Shown one piece after another: positions 1 through 13,751 of a stretch of 64,000 nucleotides of DNA (position 1 is the first letter of the stretch; every line of letters begins with the position of its first letter). The stretch covers positions 413,001 through 477,000 of the forward strand of contig JAPQWV010000480.1 of the NCBI GenBank assembly GCA_027422505.1, given 5' to 3'. The translations under genes were made by a program, and so were the position numbers. This DNA comes from Craterostigma plantagineum. Its lineage: Eukaryota > Streptophyta > Magnoliopsida > Lamiales > Linderniaceae. A model generated the notes under the pieces. The model searched no databases. It was not told where the DNA came from and worked only from the letters and a program-made list of their open reading frames with translations.

Positions 1-440
1 TCGTTTGATATATGTTAGTTGTATCAGTTTGTTGAAGCAGCTCAGCTGAAAGTTTCATTAATCTTATTTTACGACCGTATCCTCTTACACTATCTGATCT
101 GCAACTAATGAAGATTCTGCTCTAAGACACTTTTTGTACTTTTCGAGTGGTGCAAAGTTGAAAAAATAGTAACATGATACAAGTTCACAAAATCACTACT
201 CTCATCATGACCATCAAAAACCTCGAAACTTAGTATTATTGAGACCTTCGGCAGATGAAATTTTCTTTTGAAAAAGAAGGCGGGATTTCTAGTTTTACCT
301 TATCGCAGGAAATGTATATACATCCTTTAGTTCCATATCCTTTTTTATTTGAATGTTGTGGATCAATCAAAAATTTTTCTGGTAGGTAATAGTTTCTTCG
401 CTGGACATCTCTTAATCTTTGTTACTTCAATTAACGACAG

Positions 441-3400
441 CACTTAGATGATGGGCGAAACCAAACGCTCCCTCCTGAAGCTATTAGTTCAGCAGCCAAT
501 CTATTTCAGTTGATTGTACAATCTGAATTGAAGGGTAACCTTATTCTTCCAATGCTATATTACATATTTTTGCCTTTAGAGTATGAAATTCTATATTGGC
601 ATTGTTGTTTCTATAGCTGCTTCTGCTTCGGCCTCCGCTGATGACGACCTTCAGGCTTCCATTAGTGGTAATTGGTCAAGTATCTTGTTCACCTCTCCAT
701 CTTGCAACTGTTTGCTGCATATCTTGTCATCCTTTTGTTTTCTTTATAGCTATGGACGAGAGATTGAGTTCGTATGCTCTTATTGCTCGAGCAGCCATAG
801 AGGTTACAGTCCCTTTCCTCACTGCATGTTTCTTGGATCGCATGACAAAGCTTCACCAGGTATTAAATAACTTTGTAGTAGCAGTTATTTGTTGCTTTGG
901 GGTATTTAACATTCTTATTCCGTATTTGTATTTCCCACTGCCTTATCATGTATATCTGATCAAATTTGCATTTGGCACGGTCTTGTTGGATATTGTTGAA
1001 TTTTTCGATGGAAGCAATTTTAATTGACATGATGTGCTTCATGGAACAAAAGAATGCTATTGAATTTTGTGCCATAGGTCGTTTTTTTCCTCCCATTTGG
1101 TGGGTGTGTTGTGCTGTAAAGAAGCCATATTAGGTGCCTCGTTATAGAAATTAGCCTTGTATAAAAACCCATTCTTTTCTTATCTTACTAATACCCTCCC
1201 CAAGTTCCTGAGTTGACGGTTACGGTTATAGTAAGTTCGGTAACTCTTGTTTTTTCAATGTTACACCATGCCCATTAGAATGCATGCCTACTATCTTGTA
1301 AATATTGCATATCCAACCTCATTTTAGGATCACATTACTAAGTTACAGATTTGACTACATTAAGGGTTAGATGTAATTGTGAGTACATCGTTTTTCATCT
1401 TCATTTTCGCAGACCTTCTTGCATTATATTTGTATCTAAAGCATCACTACACAAGATAATATATACCTGCCGTAAGCGCTTGACACTCCACAGATTAAGA
1501 ATGCTTCTGAAGATTAGACAAGATTCCTTATATTTCTTATTTGCATTTGAAGGTTCAGGTTTTATGGTTGCCTTTTGGTTCTCCTGTTTTGTTTTCGTTT
1601 TCTATTATTCTCGTCATCATCTGTGAGCTTTACTTTGTAAACGTCCTCATTTTGTGAAGTTCCCATTTGAAAATAGGGCAGAGGCACAAACGTCTTAACT
1701 GAAACCATGGAAGAACTTTATTCGTTGTTACTCATAACTGGGCATGTTCTAGCCGACGAAGGACGCGGTGAAACACCATTGGTAAAGATTGTGTCTTCCA
1801 TCCTTCTGTTTTTGGTCTATTACAGCAACTTTGTGTTTGCTTTGTATTGATGTCCTTCTTGTTTCATTAGGCATCACTGCATAGATTTATAATCAGGCCC
1901 CTCTTGATGCATTTTGCATTGAAGAATTGTAATGAAGACATTAAGTTGATTTCATTAACCAGCTCTCTGGAGACTACTCGAAAACACTGAACTGACCTGC
2001 ATTTTGTCAATGATTTCTTCTACATATGTTTTTATATTATTCTTTGTATCCGGGCATTTTCAATCGGCTTTCACGTTCTTCGTAAGTAAGCTATATTAAT
2101 ATAGCTGGGGGTTTCATTTTATGTTGCTATTTCAAGAGTTGAACACACATTTGTTGAGATAGCTCTATCAAATTCTTATGATGTTATTTCATTCAAAGAG
2201 CACTAGAAACCATTTTTTCATCTCGTTTGTTGGTTTTGTATATATTTATTGCTGTATGATAGCAATACCCAGTGGAACCTTTTCCCATCCGTATCTCATG
2301 GTCCTTAAAGTACTGTATCTGTACAGAGATTTATTCCATTCACTTATTGCGTCTTCATTTTACTACATTGATGCATATTTGATTATTTATATGTCATCTT
2401 TTTGAGAATGCAAAATATCTTTTAATGATATCTGCACGTGTTTTAGTTTTTTTGATCTAGAATGCTTCATTTAGGATTTACTTGTTTCATATCATGTGTA
2501 CAAAACAAATTTTCAGGTGCCAAAGGCGATAGAATCCCATTTCAGTAACATTGGAGAGGTTGATCAACACCCTGTCGTTGTGCTTTGTGGGTATATGTCT
2601 TTTCTCTGACTTCAGAAGACAGTATATAGCATTCCGGATGATAATTGGACACTCTCTTTCCTTGTGTCGAAATTATATCATATATTTGAGCATATTTACT
2701 ATGGCTACCCCTACATATTATTGTTTTTTATTTTGCAACTGTTTTGCAGTCTTATCTAACTTAAGACAATGCTTGCATCATTTGCGCTTCTTCAGTGCAA
2801 GTTTGCTGTGAAGAGTTGCTATAAAAGTGAACTGCTCAGATTTAGCAAATCCAAATTTTTAATTTTCATTTGGGGTATGCAGTTCAATTATAAAGTTTGC
2901 TGAGCAAAGTTTAGATCCAGAAATGAGGACATCTTACTTTAGTCCTCGACTAATGGAGGTAACACATTTTTGCAGTAAGTTTTTTGTAGGCTATGTCAAA
3001 ATACTATATGCTGTCTAATATTTTTCCTTGAAATATTACCTAGATTGGTACATCATGCATTGTAACTTTTTTTTGGGTGACCTCACTGAATGAGTGTATG
3101 GTATGGCTATGTGTAATTTTTAACTGCCTTCAAAAGTGATCGTTTTTTTAGTCCATGATATATTATAAGATTTCGGGAAGTAATCTTGGAGCAACAGACA
3201 TTTGAATGGACATAAGCATATTGACTGATTGACAATATACTATACATATTCTATCATCCTTTTTGACCCACGGTGCCAATGGTTTTGTTTTTAGGAAAAA
3301 AGAAGATAAGTTTGGTTGTAGTGACTTAGTTTCATCATGTAATGTAACTTCCATGAAACTCTCTCTCTTGTCAGTTTGTTTATATTTTCCGTATGTACTG

Positions 3401-6400
3401 ATAAACCTCTCATGACTTCCAGGCTATTGTGTGGTTCCTTGGTAGGTGGTCTTCGACCTACTTGATGCCAATTGAAGAAAGTAGAGAAACTAAAAGCCAA
3501 AATTATCTTTCCAGTAGCTTATGGTTCTGCGGAAATAATAACCAAGGCAAAGCTGTGCTTGATATTATTGTTCGCGTCTCATTTAATGCACTTGTTTCTT
3601 TCCCCGGGGAGAAGGACTTGCAGGTGTCCAACATGTGCAACTCAGCTATTAGTTTCACATAGCAAAATATCTTGTATATGATTTTCGAATTATTGAAGAC
3701 ATCTAGTTTTCAGTTTTCTAATTATTTTCACATGCCACTTCATGCATAAGATATACACTAGGTCAAATATGACTTCCAATATCATATTTTTAAGTAGTAG
3801 TTTTGAAATTGTTGCCCACGTTTGCATGTTTGATGGAATATTGTCATTCTTTATATTCTGTTTGCTGTCACAGGATCTCACTTGTCTCCAGTTGCTTCAT
3901 GGACTTGTTAAGCGAAAGAATGTCATAGCTCACCTTGTTTCCTTGGTAAGTAGTACTTCCTTGCCCTCTCTAATTTCCCTGCAGTACCTGGTTTCCTTTG
4001 CCCTATCATGCCTTGGCTTTCTTTCATTTTCATGGCTCGGAAGATGTTTGCACATGAGTTGGGAAACCATATTGTTTCAATCATGAATATTTCTCTTCTG
4101 TGTATAATTTCATTGGCATTAGAGGGAAGGGAACAAATGGCTCGCCATAGTGTTTTTTTTTTTTTTTTTTTTTTTTTCTTGTATGGGTTTTGATAAGGTT
4201 GCAGCGTCCTTGTGCTTTCTCGTGCTATCACCCTGGTCCAATTCACATCTCCCTCTATATATAACAATATGTCCATGCAAAGTTTCGAGCTTACAGCTCG
4301 CTAAATATTGCATAGCATCTATATATTTAAGGTTATTTCTATCGGTCTGTTTAATATACCTTTTTCTATGATTGCTGATTTTTCATGATCACGACTTATA
4401 AGATGTCATGCTATCCATGCAGGATTCATGGCGTGATTTAGCTAATGCATTTGCCAGTGAAAGATTTTTGTTATCATTGAATGGTTCTCATCAGGTAATG
4501 TATAGTTTCTGTTGTTTTCATAGGGTCAAATTTGTAGCCTAGATAAGGAGGGACGGACATAAAGTTCACTTTCATTTGGTAAGAGAGCAGCAGGCTAACA
4601 GAAATAAGGACTTTTATGCTTCGCCCATCTCGTGCCCACCTAATTAGTCATTGATGTTCTTTTTTTTTCTTTTTAAAAGTAAGCAATGTCTGTAATTGCT
4701 AGCATTCTGTTACTCCTTTTGTCTTTCCTCCTCACTCATGTAAAGTTATGATCTGCGATTCTTTTCTTCTTAAATGAACGTACGTGATGTTTTTGTGCGT
4801 TTCAGCGTTCATTGGCGCAGACACTAGCTGTATCAGCATCGTGCTTAAAAACACCTGAGGAGATGAATCTGTAAACCTATATCTCAGTTTGTATACAGGT
4901 CTTTTGTATTATTATGGTATTACAAAGTTAAGATCAATGTACATTGGAATTGTTCTTAGGTTCATCAAAAGCCTGACAAGTCATATGATAGCCTATTTGG
5001 TAGAACTATCCAGCAACAATGACCTGAAGATCATTTCTCAACAGCCTGATGTCATTCTCTTGGTAAATAATACCTTGTCAACTTCATGTATCCAAAAGCA
5101 ATGCTGCTAATGCCCTTCCCTACTGTTGTCTACAGGTTAGTTGCTTGTTGGATCGACTTCGTGGAGTGGCAAGAGCTTCGGAACCTCGTACACAGAAGGC
5201 GATTTATGAGGTGGGACTCTCAGTGAAGGATCCCATTTTGGTCCTTCTACGAGCATATAAAGATGAGGTAAAAGTTTTTAATTTCATTCTTTTCTTTGAT
5301 TGTTTTAATTGGAGTCCCTGAGTGCCATTGCATGGTGATAACCAGTCACAAAACTTAGTCTATTAAATTACTGGATATGGTTATAAAATGTGAATAAGGA
5401 AGAATGATACCAACCGGATGTTGGACATGGAAATTACGTTCCTGAATTAATGTTGACAAGGGGTGGAGAACTTTATTTTCTTGCTGGGGGGAAAATGCAT
5501 TTGTAGAACCTTGAATTCATGCCTTGCTATTTATCATATTCTAGTATCATTTTTTTATATCCGTTTGATGACTTATGAAATGTTCAACAGATGGTTTGTT
5601 TCAGCAGTACTATTTGGTTGTCCTAAATCTCTGATGCTCTGCATCATGTGAATAATTAGAAGTTGGCGTAAATGTTATTGCTTCATGCTCTCACATCTTC
5701 TATATGCTCGAAAAGAAATATGTGCATTGACATAAAACTTAATAGCGGTATTCGCGTACCTTTTCATTAAAAAGAAAATTTATTACTACGTGATATTGTT
5801 AACTGAAAATCTTCTTTAAGCATAACTTGTGTTACTGAGTAGAAGCTAATAGAATTATTCTCCAACAACACGAAGCAAGGCTTCTTTTCTGGAACAGATC
5901 TCGCCATTGTTTTATTTATTTGTCACCAACTTTGTCGGCGGGAAACTTCTCATCTTTTGAAAGTGATAATATCATTGCCAGCAAAGTTCTTCACCAATAT
6001 ATGCTATTTATGTGAATGTATATTCTGAAGTTTTAGGTAAACAGTAGTCGTATAGATTACTGATATGCTAATGTCAATATATTCGATCAACATCTACGAA
6101 AAGTCTCTGAGCATTTAAAGAAGTTTTAATCCCACGACCATGGCTAAGTGTATTCAATTTGTGTTGTAGTTCCTTTACATGACGTGTCTGACATCTCAAT
6201 TGCATTGTAATGGCACGGGGCATTTGATTAGTCTTTTCAACATGAGCATGTTTTCTCACATGCCACATTGGTTGGTAAACTAAAAAAATCTTAAGCTAAT
6301 GAGGCTACTTTTCCTAACACTAATATGTTCGGAATGAATCTTTCATTTCTATTTGATTGGGGATGATCTTTGTTACAATGCATGTTTAACCATATCATAT

Positions 6401-6559
6401 GCAGTTTGTTTCATAATCAATGTGCTTAGTTTTAAACAATTTAACGTGTGAGGTTAATATGTTGATAGTAAATGAGGCTACTTCACCTAATACCAATTTG
6501 GTTCTAGGATAAAAAAAACTAAAGCAAAATAACGTTCATGTTATATATATATATGTATG

Positions 6560-6590
<31 letters not shown>

Positions 6591-9500
6591 TTGGGCATTA
6601 GGATCGTTTGCAGGTGCAAGGAATGTCAGAATAATTTAACTAAAGAGAAGCTCTAACAACCATTTGTGGCCTGATTTTTTTTTTTCAGAATGAAATATTT
6701 TTAGAAGCATTTATAACATCGTATCGTCTTCTTTCCATGATTTAGCCTATTGTGGTCTATCTCCTACTCAAATATGTCAATGATTGGGTGGAGGGCCAAA
6801 TCATCTACTTGGAAGCTCAAGAAACTGCTACTGTTGTTGGCTTTTGTAAGGACCTCCTTCAGCTTTATTCATCTCAAAACATAGGAAAGGTAAAACTTCT
6901 GGCTTGGCGCCGCTTTAGTATTGAACTCGAAGTACCAAAGTTGAATTGTGTTTGTGATTTACTTGGTAGCTATAAAATGAAACTGCATATGTCTGGCATG
7001 CAAATGCAGATGTGAATAAGTAATATGTATCATAGGTAAATACAAACGGAATCTTAGATTCATACTTAGGTTTGCATCGGCAGTTGTGTACGTTTGGTAT
7101 AAACAGCATTGGGTTTCATCTAGTATTAAACATGTATTTCCCGGCATATCAAGTTTAGGCCTACGAACATGACATTGGTCATTATTATCAGAATATTATA
7201 ACTTTTACATGCATAATTTATTCCTTGTTTCTTGAATTCATCATAGAAGTACACATTTACGATGTTGGTTTCCGCTATTTTACTGAACAGTTTATAATAT
7301 GATGGTATATTTCCCAGTAATAGTTGTTAATGACATATTTATTCTCGTTATATATGATTTACGAAATTGTCCAATGAGCAACTTTCTAGAGATGGTTATT
7401 TTATTTCACTTTTGCAAAATTAACTCATAATAGCTTGGCTCTCCAGATTTCTCTAAACATTTCAAGCAGCTTACGCAATGAAGCCGATGCGGAGAAACAT
7501 AAGGATTTGCGTGCACTTTTAAAACTTCTCTCGAGTCTGTGCTCTAAAGATATGGTGATTCCTGTTTAATATATCAGTTTATGCAGATTGTTTACTGTTC
7601 TTTCCTGAACCAAACATCATGATTAATTAACATCATGGTCTCCTTAACTTGCGGTATAGTAAATGAAATTTTTGATAGAACAAGTCGAGCTTCACAAATT
7701 TTTGAACTTATGTAGGAAGACGAGACAATACAGCGCCCAGTGAAAAGTGTAAAACAAGACGTTAGAGATATTTTTAAGTAATTAAAATGTTTTGAAGGAG
7801 TTGCATTTTGAACTTTGAGTAGAAACCAAGGATGTTCTTGGTGGTTATGATTATTACAATATTTTGCGATGTTTCTGATACGCTAATCTCCTTGTGGTTA
7901 TGATTGATCATGGCGCAGATGAACGAACAATCAGTAAGAAATACTGCATGTAAAATTGCAGTTATTCACAGCACACCTTTATTGTGGGTTTTGTCTCATC
8001 AATTCGTTTATTGTAATTCGACAGTGCAAGTTGTTGGATGTATAATTTTATCTGCTTAGGTATGCTACCTCGGATATTGGACCCTTTGGGTACAGTTTGA
8101 TGAATGATTTGACCTGATTGCTCTGTAACTCAGTCACTAAGACAGTGCAAAACTCAAGTTTCATTTTGCAAAATGCGTGCAACTGGTTGTTGAAGGATTG
8201 CATGCGTTATTCCGCCATGGAATATTAGAAACATACAAATGAACTGCATTTTAGGATTTTTAGTTTGTAACCTTTCTTTTTTTTTTTCTCTTTTGATTGC
8301 AAGATAAGTCAATGTATATGTGGTGATTTATTGATGCATCATTGACATCACAGTTACTATTGAAAAGCTAGAGGGGAGAAAATTTATCATAGAACTTTAG
8401 ATGGTGTATCTTTCCGTGAATACTGATTACCTTTCTAGTAGTGTGATATCAGTTTTGTATTATACAAATTATCTCATAATACTTCTTTTCTTTCTGGCAG
8501 TGTCCTTTATAACCTCTCCTGCTATTTTACTTTTTATTTCTATTGTACTTGATAATTGTGTGCCTCAAATATCTTTGCTCGTCGTAGGTTGACTTTGCAT
8601 CTGAACCCATAGAGGCTCATGGTACAAATATTTCACAGGTATTTCATGTGATGTTTAGTGAAAAAACGAAACAAGACGCTCTTGTTATCTATGTTCATGT
8701 CGTACTAGAATGGTCGTCATGACATTCCTTTTGCAGGTTGTATATATGGGCCTATACATTGTAATTCCTCTGATAACAGTGGACCTGCTGAAATACCCAA
8801 AACTATGCCGGAATGTAAGGCTTTATTTTCTGTTTTGTATGAGTGACGAGGATTGCACCGCGAGCTAACATTTTCTTGTGTGCTTGTGGACAGTATTTTT
8901 CACTGTTGTCCCATATGTTGGAGGTCTATCCTGAAACGACTGCGGGGTTAACGACTGAAGCCTTTAGTCACATACTAGGATCACTTGAGTTCGGTCTGCA
9001 TCATCAGGTATATTTGATCCTCAATATTTGTTTGTGATGCCATTATAAGACGTTGATCCTCAATGAATGCAAGTGTATGGCTTAGTTTGATAAGAAAAAT
9101 ATCAGCCTACCGTGATTCTGGTGATGTGCTCAATCAACAGCAGGCATTCTGAAAAATTGCTTGCCTGGTTGAACTACTTGACTTTTAGGCTCGTCTCTGC
9201 TCATGTTGTTTATTCTGGGGCTTGGTTGGTAGGATGTTGAAGTAGTTGACTTCTGCCTAAGAGCAGTGCAAGCACTTTCATCTTACCACTACAAAGAGAG
9301 AGCAGCTGGTAAAGCTGGTCTTGGATCACATGCTACCAGTTATAACGACCCTGATGGAAAGTTTCATGAATCCATACTGAGTCGTTTCCTCCGCTCTCTA
9401 CTGCAGCTACTTCTTTTCGAGGACTATAGGTGGGCTTATATTTCAAATTAACACCATACCATAATTCTTATAGATGTTTGTTCTCTGTCATTAATTTTTT

Positions 9501-10045
9501 ATGTCCCCATCTCATATAGTTCTTGTGTACATACTAACAATGACATTGTTACGTTCATGTTTCAGTACTGACCTTCTAAGCACTGCAGCAGATGCACTTT
9601 TTCCTCTGATACTCTGCGAGCAAAGTGTTTACCAGGTAAAAAATTTTCTTTTAGTTAATTATGAGGACTAAAAGCCAATCCTGAAAATTAGAAGTTGAAT
9701 AAATATTGGTAGAGGGAATAATTAATTTCACTTTCGTGACATACTTTCTGATCTTTCTGTTCTTTTTCCTTCATTTTTCCGTATTTGCTATACTATGTCA
9801 TCATTCGTGAGGCGTTTATTTCACCATCATCTCTGACGACATAAAGTTTCTTGCAGAACTTTGCAAGTGAGCTGGTACAAAGACAGACGAGTCAGATGTT
9901 CAGAACACGGTTAGCTAACGCATTCCACGCTCTTACAAGTTCAAATGATCTCTCCTCTACGCTGGACCGTTTAAATTACAAGAAATTCAGGAAGAACTTG
10001 CATAGTTTTCTCTGTGAAGTTCGTGGATTTCTGCGTATAATTTAA
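441..10045 (+). CDS. XPO4: Exportin-4 (XPO4), 3' part of gene, 19 exons
   Basis: Exportin-4 is a Ran-GTP-dependent, importin-beta-like HEAT-repeat nuclear export receptor. Exons that join in frame at GT-AG sites: 441 (or 448)-534, 750-859, 1677-1781, 2517-2590, 2883-2958, 3423-3623, 3874-3945, 4423-4494, 4806-4870, 4960-5062, 5136-5267, 6746-6889, 7447-7554, 8588-8638, 8737-8814, 8894-9007, 9233-9429, 9566-9635 and 9857-10045 (TAA stop). Diagnostic stretches are GSHATSYNDPDGKFHESIL, TAADALFPLILCEQS and, at the C terminus, LDRLNYKKFRKNLHSFL. The ending LANAFHALTSSND...LDR fits the exportin-4 pattern better than exportin-7. The N-terminal half and promoter are outside the window. The first acceptor is ambiguous: CAG/CACTTAG at 441 or TTAG/ATGATG at 448, same frame. 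I see no stop or frameshift in the exons, so the gene looks intact. Exon junctions are inferred from frame continuity, not from transcripts. Confidence 0.85.
4153..4177. repeat. poly-T tract in XPO4 intron
   Basis: A run of 25 T lies in the intron between exons 3874-3945 and 4423-4494. It may be an old poly(A) tail in antisense or simple slippage. It generates spurious poly-Phe and poly-Lys reading frames. Confidence 0.9.
6541..6591. repeat. (TA)n/(TATG)n microsatellite in XPO4 intron
   Basis: An alternating TA tract with a few TG interruptions lies in the long intron 5268-6745. The rest of that intron is ordinary AT-rich sequence with no further coding segment that I can recognise. Confidence 0.85.
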
Positions 10046-10456
10046 AAGCACTTTTTGTCAGAAACAATATATTATTTGAAATGAGCCAGGCTATTATAGG
10101 TGTCTTCTACTCATTGATAGCAATACAAAGACATGGTTGCTGAAGGACAAAATACGTTTTTTTACCAAGTGGATATTTTGATGTGCAATATAATGTATTC
10201 CTATTGTTTTCTTGACCTTTTGATTTTGGATATTTGAGATCTAGCTTACCCTTAAAAACTGTGTCAAAATTCTTGTATGGTTTTATTCAACCATCTGTGA
10301 TTACATAAGCAGAGGTATACATGTGTGCGAAGTTAGAACTTATATTTCTTTATTTTTGTTTTACAACGAATTTAGTACGCCAACCCACGCAAGAATACTC
10401 CCAAGCAACACCACCTATCGGGGCACCGTCAAAGTTCAATTTGAAAATTTCTTATG
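10046..10456 (+). other. XPO4 3' UTR and downstream spacer
   Basis: This AT-rich sequence directly follows the XPO4 stop. It probably holds the 3' UTR and polyadenylation region, but no single poly(A) signal is clear. It ends at the 5-bp target duplication GTGGA (10457-10461) of the neighbouring LTR element, so the retrotransposon sits only about 0.4 kb behind the gene. Confidence 0.5.
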
Positions 10457-10461
10457 GTGGA

Positions 10462-12092
10462 TGATCAACACGTGGTGTGTGAATGAAAAGTGCGACAAAT
10501 AATAATTAAAACGAATACCTAATTACTATCACCGACGTGCGATAGGCAGTGGACCTATCGTTTGTAGTGCAGTAAAGTGAGTAAACGAGTATCGAACACA
10601 AGAAATAAATCAAGTACTAGTAGTAACCTCTCGATTCGATATTTAGCCTAAACAAAATACGCAATTTGGTTGACGACTTAACCTAACAGATCGTTCCTAA
10701 ATCAACTAAGATTCAATTAGCACGCTTAAAACTGATACGAAGCTTCAGATAATAAAGATGTGCTCGGGATTCGAATCCCGCTAGGTGTTATCGACTAAGA
10801 CAATAAAATCATTCCTACGTGATCTTGACTAAATCGCAGTAATTTCCTGCCCGCTCGCGAATTTGCTGTCACCCTAAACGCTCGCGGGGATCTAAGATTC
10901 AATAATTACTAACGGCGAGGATCGAGTATTTGCTTTCGCCCTATACCCGAATCCTATCTTCTATGAACGGCCTAAACGTTGTTTAGCTGTCGCCCTAAAC
11001 GTTTTTCCACACGATCACTTTAACACATAGACATATTAAACGACGAAACATATTCATAGAACGATAAATAGTCAAAACACAAAGTCACAATAATATACGT
11101 CTTAAGTACGGCTAATCCTAGCGTTCATCTAATCCCAAACACAAACGGGATTTAGCTACGCATAATTGACGAGAGAACAACGAGAGAATTAGAGAACAGA
11201 GAAGGAAGACTCATGATTCTTGAATTCGACGGAATTTCCGTCGAAATCAGGAAAAAAAGAAAAACCTTAAAAATATTGTAAATTTCGACGGAAATTCCGT
11301 CGAAATTTTATTTCGACGGAATTTCCGTCGACATCCGGAAAAAGAAATAAAATTAAAATATTGTATATTTCGACGGAATTTCCGTCGAAATCCGCGTCCC
11401 ATCGCTGCCTGTGCGAGCGGGCTATCTTCCAGGCACATGGGCGGGCTGCCTGGGCTACCTTGCGACTGGCGAATTATCGGCGCTTGCTTGATAAATCTTC
11501 GTTCTCTGATCAATTGGGCGTGATTTCGTCGTCGCTTCGTCTCTTGCGCTCCGGGATGTAATTATGTGTTCTTTTCGCCCTAAATTCGTCCCTAGGTGGT
11601 TTGGATTTGATCTCTGGTAAGTTGTGTCTTTTTCGGGGTCGAATTTGGGCTTTTTATACTGATTTCCGTGTCGGTCACGGCCTGGGACATGGGCCGTCAC
11701 GGCCGTGACCAACATCGCCCGCTTCTCGCGCATTCTGCCTTCGGTCACGGCCACGTGCATCGCACGTCACGGCCGTGACCATCATCAGCGCATCCCTCTG
11801 CCTTGCGTCACGGCCACGTGCGTTGCATGTCACGGCCGTGACCTCCATCCGTCTCGCCCTCTGCCCCTCGTCACGGCCGTGACGCTTAATGCGTCCGGCC
11901 GTGACCGAGGGCAGTTTTTGCCTTTTCGCGCCGTTTTGCCTCGTTTTCGCTCCTTTTCGCCCGAGACTCGTCCTAAGCTCCTTCAACAATAGAACAAGTG
12001 TAAATATATCGAATAAATGCATAATTTAATTGCTAAAGCTCTATTGTACCCCGAATAAATACTACGATAAACGCATTGAAATGCGTTTATCA
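10462..12092 (-). repeat. Left LTR (3' LTR of the minus-strand element), 1631 bp
   Basis: It is nearly identical to 16390-17786 but has an extra block of about 239 bp at 11226-11464. Four perfect 14-bp palindromes GTCACGGCCGTGAC lie at 11696, 11766, 11829 and 11870. The apparent ORFs on both strands here (Val-Thr-Ala-rich) are by-products of these palindromes. Confidence 0.9.
11225..11389. repeat. Four copies of a palindromic TTCGACGGAATTTCCGTCGA unit
   Basis: Copies lie at 11225-11245, 11284-11304 (central T/A change), 11312-11331 and 11369-11389, separated by A-rich spacers. Each unit is self-complementary, so each could fold as a hairpin or act as a dyad binding site. They are present only in the left LTR. 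Confidence 0.85.
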
Positions 12093-12105
12093 AACCTCCC
12101 CACAC
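12093..12105 (-). other. Polypurine tract of the Athila-like element
   Basis: The minus strand reads GTGTGGGGAGGTT directly against the TGATAAACG start of the 3' LTR. This is the expected place and composition for plus-strand priming, and it confirms the minus orientation. Confidence 0.75.
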
Positions 12106-13751
12106 TTAAGCATTTGCTTGTCCTCAAGTAAATTAGGAAGCATGTAAGGCATCAAACTAGGATAACGGCACGATTGTTCGCAATTTATCATCAAAGCTAG
12201 AAAGCACAAAAGGAATCAAGCAAACAATCACGGACATTACACTAATGACTTGCACTCGTCGTCTTGAATTTTCTTCGCACTGCTAATCGAGACTCATACC
12301 TCCAAGGATTCACTCAAATCACTCAAGTGTATAGGCTAGTATATGATGAGTCGCTCAATTCGTGCACTAGTCCAACCCCTACCATAAACTTGCAAGTTAA
12401 TCGCATCTCGAATCCGAGGGTCTTTTTTTGGGAAAAACGGGTCGAACAATCATGAAGCGGCAAGCATAAGTAATGAACACTTAATCTTAGAGCTAGGACA
12501 CGTGATCGAATTTTTCAAAGAACACAGCATGATCAAACAGACAGTCACACGTCCCAACATAAGACTCGACGTTCTCGCTCCGAAATCCTAGACTTTTCTG
12601 CTCGACCCTCTCAACTCAGTTCCCTTTCATTTTCTGCCCTTTCACCTTAGTCACGCTCTACTTTGTGCACTGCCCTTATTCCCTAAAACATCAAGGTTCG
12701 GCTTTTGTCGCAAAGAATACATCGTCACAGCGAATGCCGTGTACCTAGGGATACTTATTACCGAGACATATATCTTGCCAAAGGGTTATGGGCAGGCTTA
12801 TGCAAGGGATCGGGTCATTTCAGAAAACGGTCAAGTAAGGGACGAGTCATTTCACGAATCGCAGAGAAGAATATCAAATCAAACACTGGGACAGTAACTT
12901 TCAAGTTCGACTTCTGCTTTATTCTAATCAACTCAGGCTCATAAAATCTCTGGAGGTTTATTCGGGTCCGTGGCTTCTATAACATATGAGGTACGCAACA
13001 AATAGGCTCAGGCTCAACGTGGCTAACTAATGGGTTTCGTCATGGTTAAGAAAATTTTGGCCCTGGACTTAATTCCTAATGCCCTCATCATTTTCACACT
13101 CGCACACCAAAACAGTTTCAACACGCATCAGACAGGCAAGTTCTAGAGTGATATAGACTAGGCACGTCACACAACCAAGAAAAATGAGCGTAAGCTCGTC
13201 AGGCTCAAACTCTCACACGAAACAGGATTATGTGTACGGATCTCTCAAAATAGTGCTATATCTGTTCAGGCAGATAAGATTCAATCAGTCATGCATGTCC
13301 TAATTGCTCACAGAATTTCATAGAATGCAGACCAACTCGAGATAAGTGCAAACGATCATGCCTGATTCAGTATTTCATGCCTTTCCAACGAACTCAATGA
13401 CTCACGGACACGTCATAAAATTTTAAAAATTTTCACGTAAGTTCTAGAACTACATTCCCCTCCCCACACTTAAGTCAGACGTTGTCCTCAACGTAAAAAT
13501 GATAAAAGGGAAAGAAAAAGAGTTTAAAAGAACGGGACTCCCCTGACGTGGTCGTGTCGTAGTTGTTTATTATGCGCGTGAAGGTCGTGTTGTAATCCGT
13601 TAGGCGTATCCTGGCGCTAGCTAGAGAGCAATAGACACGAAAAGAGTAGTCATAAGATTAACTAGAAACATAGTTATAAGCGCAATGTCATAAAGAAACA
13701 CACGTGACTACGCAAACAAACGCAATGTCATAAATGATAAAGAGGAAATCC
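12106..13751. other. Non-coding interior of the Athila-like element
   Basis: These 1.6 kb lie between the ORF and the polypurine tract, where an autonomous relative would have pol or env-like sequence. I find no RT, integrase or protease motif on either strand. Confidence 0.5.

Noticed and set aside
583..1626. Frames at 583-870, 641-1027 and 1351-1626
   Set aside because: They run through introns. Only 750-859 is coding, as an XPO4 exon.
4119..4371. Poly-Phe/poly-Lys frames
   Set aside because: Caused by the 25-nt T tract in an XPO4 intron.
11675..12022. Open frames rich in VTAVT and GRD on both strands, repeated at 17369-17716
   Set aside because: Products of the GTCACGGCCGTGAC palindromes in the LTRs; no protein features.
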